Of a stretch of 64,000 nucleotides of DNA, positions 58,490-64,000 are shown one piece after another. A program made the position numbers and the translations under genes. This DNA is from Symsagittifera roscoffensis (lineage: Eukaryota; Xenacoelomorpha; Acoela; Convolutidae). Numbering within the stretch: position 1 is the stretch's first letter; each line of letters begins with the position of its first letter. The notes beneath the pieces are model-generated. The model saw only the letters and a program-made list of their open reading frames with translations. It made no database searches and was not told the origin of the DNA. The stretch lies in the NCBI RefSeq assembly GCF_963678635.1, contig NC_087071.1, forward strand, positions 2,656,537 to 2,720,536, written 5' to 3'.

Positions 58490-58640
58490 CTTGGAAAATT
58501 GCGCAGGCGATCATGTCACTAACATAAATAAATTGCGTGGGCGGTGACGTCACTTCTATTCCGAGAATGATGTCATGACCATAAAACGATAGTTGCTTAG
58601 GCGATGACGTCATTGTTAGTATAAATACGCTCATTTTGTT
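58490..58640 (+). promoter_or_regulatory. CRE-repeat promoter with TATA box
   Basis: Three to four degenerate units of about 35-60 bases read 'ATTGCG-x-GGCG' or 'GTTGCTTAGGCGA' followed by a CRE or CRE-like site: TGATGTCA (58568), TGACGTCA (58545 and 58605) and a weak TCATGTCA (58511). A TATAAATA box follows at 58620. CRE sites bind bZIP factors of the CREB/ATF family in animals. The polymerase remnant starts at 58819, about 190 bases downstream, with 'TTTTTTTAG' immediately before its ATG, so a leader intron or trans-splice site is likely. Confidence 0.6.
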
Positions 58641-58818
58641 TTAATAAATCTTTTCTTTCATTTGCCAATCAGTAACAGTCGATTAAATTTTACTTCAAGT
58701 TTTTTAATTCGATACTTTGTGAAAAGCAATAGTAAGATCTTTTTCAAATTGATACTTTGAGCTTTTGATTTTCGATCTTTCTCAAAGTCGCAGTTTTCTT
58801 TTTTCTCTTTTTTAGATA

Positions 58819-60165
58819 ATGCCTGCCCTTAACCGAAATGAGAAAGAGAAGCGTGGGGATTGTGGAATTATGTACAATCGCCAAAAACCAGCTCGACATC
58901 GAAAGAGATGTTAAAAACAAAAGGAACATAAGTGTCTAAGCTGTCATTTTTATACAAAGAGCAAAGAGGAAATGAATTACCATACTGTCAAGAAGCATGC
59001 TAACCAAGTTCTAAACAGTCGACGGTTTGTTCTTCTTATGAACAAGAGTTCCCAAGTGACTATTCTCTCCAACATCATTGGAGAAAGGAACACGGAGCTA
59101 AGCAACGAAAACCTAGTGATACGTTGGCCGACTTGAACAAGGATGTGGAGGGAAAAGGGGAAGATGGTGAAAAACTGAAAAAAAAAAACTTAATGCTTGT
59201 CAAAATTTTCTGGTAGGTACGGAGATAAAAATGGTTTTATCTTCCCAATTTCCAAGTTAGAATTTAAAATAGTCAACGAGACACTTGAAGAAAATTTCAA
59301 CAATTTCTGCCGCTAAAATCAACAATGCAATGGGTTTTTTTCTCATCGAAACATTGAGACTAATGAAAATCGATCTTTTTACGCCCATGAAAACAATAAG
59401 TATCACATTTTCTATACACTAAAGCATACTTGATAACAATTCAAGGAAAACCAGAAAAATGTGATTTTGTGGAGCAAAGTACCCTAGAACGTCAGAACAC
59501 AAAATTGAGATTCAAATTGATTACTAACGTTACAATTTTTTGCTGCTTTGATTAAAAACTTTCCAATGGGATATCCTGACTCTTTCCTACCCGAACTTTT
59601 GCTACGACATACATAATTGAACTGTTTTTTATCTAATAAAGACAAAGAACCATACAAAGAACTCCTGTCATTTTTCCGCGCAATGGCCATTTACATGAAT
59701 GGACACATTGATCTCGATTCTCACACATCTAGAGTTTTTACAGAATTCATAACAAAATCTGGCTGTGATCGTTATCATATTCGTGGAGTTTTTGTAGAAT
59801 CAGTCATTAAAAAAGTTATCAATTTTATGTTTTTCAAGTTTGGAGATGTACAATTTTTCGCCATAATGAAACTTCTGGGCGCTGCAACTGCTCTGGACTC
59901 TTTTCTCAAAGTCTATAAAGCTAGCCAAACGAAATGATTCTTTCCCTATGAGTGGTTTGATCAGCAGAAAAACTTCACTTTCCCGCATAGCCACGGCACG
60001 AAGTTTTTTTCAGTAAACCTAGAAACAGCAATCCTCTAGACAAACATCTTAATCGATTATGAGAAGTTGAGAAAAGGCAGGTTTGACGAACAACAAGCAC
60101 TGAAAATACTCCAAATCAAGAATGTGCCTCCCTATGGTTTGGATAATTACAATTAGTTACAAGAG
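58819..60165 (+). pseudogene. Polinton protein-primed DNA polymerase B, broken
   Basis: ATG at 58819 opens an N-terminal zinc-finger region: 'CGIMYNRQKPARHRKRC', a stop (58912), 'CLSCHFYTKSKEEMNYH' with 'VKKH', then in another frame a third finger ending 'LQHHWRKEHGA'. After a poorly preserved stretch, 59617-59937 is open for 106 codons, with 'PYKELLSFFRAMAIYMNGHI' and 'FTEFITKSGCDRYHIRGV'. It is followed by 'ALDSFLKVYKASQTK' and 'FFPYEWFDQQ', which I recognise as polymerase B-type sequence before the palm motifs, and 'EQQALKILQIKNVPPYG'. The catalytic DTD region is absent: the remnant ends where the minisatellite begins. The enzyme copies the transposon from a protein primer; this copy is dead. 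Confidence 0.65.
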
Positions 60166-60171
60166 ACTAGG

Positions 60172-61460
60172 AATACTATTGCTCTAGGGTAGATCAAACA
60201 ATTTTTCGGTGAGTCCTAGGAACTTCATACAACTGACCAACAAGATTTCACTTGAGTCCTGGGAAGCTAAAACAACTGTCCAACAATTTTTTTTTGTAGA
60301 AGAGTTCAAACAATTGTCCATTTTTACGTTGAGTCTAGGGAAGTTCAAAGTTCAAACAACTGCCCAACAAGTTTTCACTTCAGTCTTGGGAAGTTCAAAA
60401 AACTGCCAATTTTTTTGGTCTTGAGAGTTTCAAACAACTATACAATGATTTTGGTGTTGAAAAAATCAACCAACTGCCAAAAAACGTTTCACTTGAGTCT
60501 TGAAACCCTGAAACAACAAGCTCAAATCACATTTGATCGAGTCTTTGCGAGTTCAAGCAACGGCCCGACAAGTTTTCAAATGAGTCTTGGAAAACTCGAC
60601 CAACTGCCAAACACTCTTCCCCCTAAGTCTTGAAACCCTGAAACAATCGATCAGAGTAGATTTGTTTGAGCCTTTAAAAACTCAAACAAATCCTCGAAGA
60701 TTTCGGTCTTGGTAACTTCAAACAACTGTGCAACTTTTTTTCTATTGAAGTCCAAACAATTGCCAAGATTTCAAATAAGTCTTAAGAAAATGAAACAAAT
60801 GCCCAACATTTGGGTGTTGGAAACTTTCAAAAACGACCAAAAATTTTTAAAATGTGTATTGAAAACCTGAAACCTGAAACCTGAGTCTTTGGGGTCATTG
60901 CAGTTCAAACAATGACCCGAAAAGTTCGGTCTTTGGATTTTCAAATATCCGTTTTTTTTCTTTAAGTCTTGAGAAGTTCACACAACTGCCCCAAAATTTT
61001 GTTCTTGTTAATTTCTATAGATATTCGTTTTTGTAACTTGAAACAAGTGCACAATGCTTTCAACTTGAGTCTTGAGAAGCTTAAATAACTGCCCAACACA
61101 TTTCCACTTGAGTCTTGGAAAGTACAATTAACTGCCCAAAAATTTTGTACTGGGTGAATTCAAACAACTGTCCAATACTATTGCTCTAGGGTAGATCAAA
61201 CAATTTTTCGGTGAGTCCTAGGAACTTCAACTGCCCAACAAGATTTCACTCAAGTCCTGGGAAGTTCAAACAACTGCCCAATACTTTTGGACTTAGGAAA
61301 CTTAAACAGCTTCTCAATACATTTCGTCTTTAAAAACTCAATTAACCGCCGAACTCTGTTTCGCTTAGTCTTGAAAACCTGAAACAACTGCCCAAAATTT
61401 CTTTAATTCTTCGGGAGTTCAAACAACTGCCAAAAAATTTCGGTTTGTGCAAGTTCTAAC
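60172..61460. repeat. Degenerate ~42-bp minisatellite
   Basis: About 28-30 diverged units built on 'TTCAAACAACTGCCCAACAA' plus 'TTTTCACTTGAGTCTTGGGAAG', spaced 35-46 bases apart. A higher-order echo is visible: 'GCTCTAGGGTAGATCAAACA' followed by 'GGTGAGTCCTAGGAACTTCA' occurs at about 60180 and again about 1 kb later at 61182. It starts within or just after the polymerase remnant. Short open frames here are a by-product of the repeat. Confidence 0.88.
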
Positions 61461-61629
61461 AGATGCTCAAAACTTCTAATCCAAGTCAATATGGGAATGA
61501 GGACTAGTGATAGTTGAAAAGAAAGGAAATCAAATAAGACTCTATTTCGATTTATTAAATACTTGAACTCGTCAAGTACATAGTTCACCGTATTTCAAGA
61601 AAAGATAAAATCCTTTCGGAACTGTAGGT

Positions 61630-62566
61630 TGATACGTCTTTTTTTCTTTGTTTTCTGATCTGGAATCAATGTTATGGCAAGTTCCATTAAGGAAACAAGA
61701 CAAGGAGCAAACGAGACTCACTTGTGAATTAGGCCTAATCCAAAAAACGAAATGCCATTCGGACTATGCAATGCAACTGCTACACTCAGATACTGTTTCT
61801 GTAAACGCTAGCCACAGTCACAAAAAAATATGGTAGTCACGAAAAAAAAATTGATCATTTGTTATGCAATTGACGTAGTAGTAGCAAAATTAAACTAAAG
61901 CGATATTGGACGTCTTGACCTTGATTTGGAACAGATCGAAAACGTAATAACAACGAATTAGTTTTCTCTGCTCTGAAATAATGCAGACAGTTTTTCAATG
62001 GAGACGCTGAAGCAATCTACCCATAACGAAAATTGATGAAGCAGAATTGCAAAATTATCAATTGGAACGATTCACCAGAGAACGCAATTCAAGGAATCAA
62101 CAAAAAAATTTGGGCGGCCCCGGTATTGGCTCGGCCAACGAAAAACGGCACGCATGACTTAGTGATTCAAATATCGGGTGTAGTACATCAATATCAAGTC
62201 TGAAACAAAAAGACTGTTTAGACCGGCATCAAATAAAAAAAAATACGCTGCTCCAAAAGCCAAATATTTTGCGGTGACAAGTCAAGAAGAGTTCAGAACA
62301 TACCTGGGCAGCGAGGCATGCAAACTGATGGGTCGACCATGAAGCATTGTCCTGGTTGAGAACATACTCGATCAACATAGGCTACATAGGCAGATGGATT
62401 GTTAATTTCACTGGGTACAACCTGATCATAGAACATCAAAATCTGGATAAAAGTAATCTGACAGCTTAAGCAAAAACACTGCGTTCTATGAAAGACCACA
62501 ACAAAAAGATACAAACACATCCGAAGCATAAGACGAATTCAGCACTTCATTCGACTCGTTTGGCTA
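61630..62566 (+). mobile_element. Decayed Ty3/gypsy reverse transcriptase and RNase H
   Basis: 'FSDLESMLWQVPLRKQDKEQ' followed by 'TCELGL' at about 61650-61735 matches the reverse-transcriptase region around the first catalytic Asp. After a deletion of the rest of the palm, 'PVLARPTKNGTHDLVIQISG' (about 62116-62190) and 'LSWLRTYSINIGYIGRWIV' with 'YNLIIEHQNLDKSN' (about 62280-62470) match the RNase H region. Stops and deletions are frequent. A MITE is inserted at its 3' side (62567), and possible continuation follows at 63508. The family is like the gag found at 38 kb. Confidence 0.72.
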
Positions 62567-63505
62567 CCCGGGTTGACCAAAACTTCTAATCATACAATTT
62601 CCATTTGTGAAAAACTTCTTGTCATACAAGTCCATACAATGCCATACGTACAGAACATTGTATGAAATCTTTATGATAAAGATTTTTCCATAAATGAATA
62701 TTGTATGATAGGTGTTTTTCCATTAACCAAAAATTTTGATTTTTTCTTTCAAAATTTAGTTTCTGAAAAGTTTTTGGTTGTGTTTGCAACCGAACACAAG
62801 TGACAAAGACCTTGGTTACTCAAAACACCAAAGGTTGGACGGTGTTGCATTTACAATGCGTAGCAAACGACCTGAATTTGGCTGTCTTTCACAATTGATA
62901 TAACAAAAGTAACAAACTTTTATTTTTTGGCAAAATTTTTTCATGATGATTATTTTAAATTTTTTAACTTTCAAGTTATCAGACATTGATCAAGGCTTAC
63001 ATTAACACCCCATACAAAAGAAATAGAAATTTTCACCGTTTTTGAAAAAAAAAATTAAGTGAAAAGAAAATAAAAGCCAATTTTATCGTATCCAGGACAC
63101 GTTATGCACACAAAATATTAAATTTTGCATGCAAAAAAAAAATTTCGAAAAATGTTTGTTTGCGTACGAAATTCGATTTGCGGTTGAAAAAAAAAACAAA
63201 AAAATTTTGAGCCAAATTTTAAAAATTACTTGAAAAATTGTTTGCGTCGCCATCAAAAAAATGCCAGTCATACAATTCCCATATATGGGAATTGTATGGT
63301 AAGCATTTTTTTTCAAAAAAACGAGAAACTCAGTTTTTTATCACCAGACTGTTTTATAAGAATCAAACATCCATAGAAATAGGTTTATACCAGTTTTCAA
63401 CCATTTTTAGAAATTGTATGAAAATTGTATGACAAGCATTTTTCCATACACTTGATGTATGGAATTGTATGATAACCATTTTCGTTGTATGGAGGTCAAC
63501 CCGGG
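62567..63505. mobile_element. 939-bp MITE, TA target site, Tc1/mariner-like
   Basis: Ends are perfect inverted copies 'CCCGGGTTGACC' and 'GGTCAACCCGGG', flanked by TA on both sides (62565-62566 and 63506-63507), the target duplication of Tc1/mariner-type transposases. Subterminal sequence is full of 'CATACAATT' and 'ATTGTATGA' words in both orientations. No transposase frame exists, so it would need a helper in trans. Confidence 0.85.
63269..63298. repeat. Perfect 30-bp palindrome in the MITE
   Basis: 'CATACAATTCCCATA' is followed directly by its reverse complement. This is a concentrated example of the subterminal words that recur through the element and may be transposase-binding sites. 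Confidence 0.9.
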
Positions 63506-63507
63506 TA

Positions 63508-63857
63508 AATAAGTCAGGACGCCCGCTGGGAGATCACCCAGTGCTACTAATGGAAGGTAGGGAGGCACAGGTACACACCAAAAAAGGAACACTAAGAGAA
63601 GTAGTCCTTGAACCAGAAGGGTCAGAGAGACAAGGGTTATGACATAGATAGAGAAATTCAAGAAATGTTCGACAGAAGTAGAACCAGTAGGAAAAAAATA
63701 GAGACTAGCGACAATTAGCCTAGAAGAATCGATTTATCACGACAAAACCATAATCTTGAGCCCAAAATTCAGAAGAGCCCCAGAGAAGTATTTGACACAA
63801 GACTAAAACAAGCTACTTCCATTAAAACTGAACGTTGTGAAATTATACGCTCCATAG
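63508..63857 (+). other. Probable continuation of the gypsy remnant
   Basis: Composition changes to GC-richer, purine-rich sequence like that before the MITE. Stretches such as 'PLGDHPVLLMEGREAQVHT' are open on the plus strand. It is assigned as the gypsy region beyond RNase H only because the MITE separates it from that remnant. Confidence 0.35.
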
Positions 63858-63859
63858 TA

Positions 63860-64000
63860 CCCGGGTTGACCTTCATACACCGAAAATGCTTATCATACAA
63901 TTCCATACATCAAGTTTGTGGAAAATGCTTGTCATACAATTTTCATACAATTTCTAAAAATGGTTGAAAAAAGATATGAACTTATTTCTGTGGCTGTTTG
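63860..64000. mobile_element. Second MITE copy, cut by window end
   Basis: Begins 'CCCGGGTTGACCTTCATACA' after a TA (63858-63859). Its sequence is the inverted counterpart of the right end of the MITE at 62567-63505 ('CTTGTCATACAATTTTCATA', 'AATTTCTAAAAATGGTTG'), so the two are in opposite orientation. Confidence 0.85.

Noticed and set aside
60209-60633. Plus-strand frames in the minisatellite
   Set aside because: Open only because of the repeat composition.

Overview
The window looks like AT-rich nuclear DNA from an invertebrate animal. It is dense in decayed transposons, has few intact reading frames, carries intron-like splice signals, and contains two 200-base assembly gaps. The Ty3/gypsy, BEL/Pao and Polinton (Maverick) families present, together with candidate short introns, fit an ecdysozoan. 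A nematode is my best guess, but it rests on remembered resemblance rather than a search. I see no bacterial operons, rRNA genes or CRISPR arrays.

Layout. 1-2137: a broken Ty3/gypsy integrase. 2138-13164: a head-to-tail array of three complete ~3.5 kb units plus a truncated one, each unit bounded by 149-base inverted repeats that form near-perfect 320-base palindromes where units meet. 13165-28669: mostly non-coding AT-rich DNA with a pyrimidine-rich block, a gap, two pairs of direct repeats (15.5-17.0 and 25.0-27.3 kb), a 660-base foldback element, and one isolated exon-like segment (18.0-18.4 kb). 28670-35520: tandemly duplicated, broken minus-strand genes for a cysteine-bearing protein with a membrane-anchor-like exon. 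36351-40186: a tRNA-like remnant, then an internally deleted LTR retroelement whose gag is fused to a BEL/Pao-type integrase end, with the fusion tandemly duplicated (755 bases per unit). 40.2-43.2 kb: hairpin-flanked repeats and a field of CGGAGGGTT-type repeats, ending at the second gap.

The best intact gene is at 43886-45421 (minus): a 511-residue secreted or surface glycoprotein, probably a distant relative of the broken genes at 18 and 29-35 kb. From 46.2 to about 49.8 kb lies a decayed Polinton with a DDE integrase, two small still-open frames and possible capsid-gene remains. At 58.5-60.2 kb a second Polinton segment holds a zinc-finger and protein-primed DNA polymerase B remnant, preceded by CRE-like repeats and a TATA box. 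A broken small acidic frame lies divergently upstream at 56.8-57.1 kb, and a related zinc-finger fragment sits at 53.0-53.3 kb on the minus strand. These may be parts of one ~14 kb element or of several.

The last 4 kb hold a ~42-base minisatellite, a gypsy reverse transcriptase/RNase H remnant, and two copies of a TA-inserted MITE with CCCGGGTTGACC ends, one of them inside the gypsy remnant. Apart from the 511-residue gene, the window is best read as a graveyard and nursery of mobile DNA, so most calls are pseudogenes or repeats.
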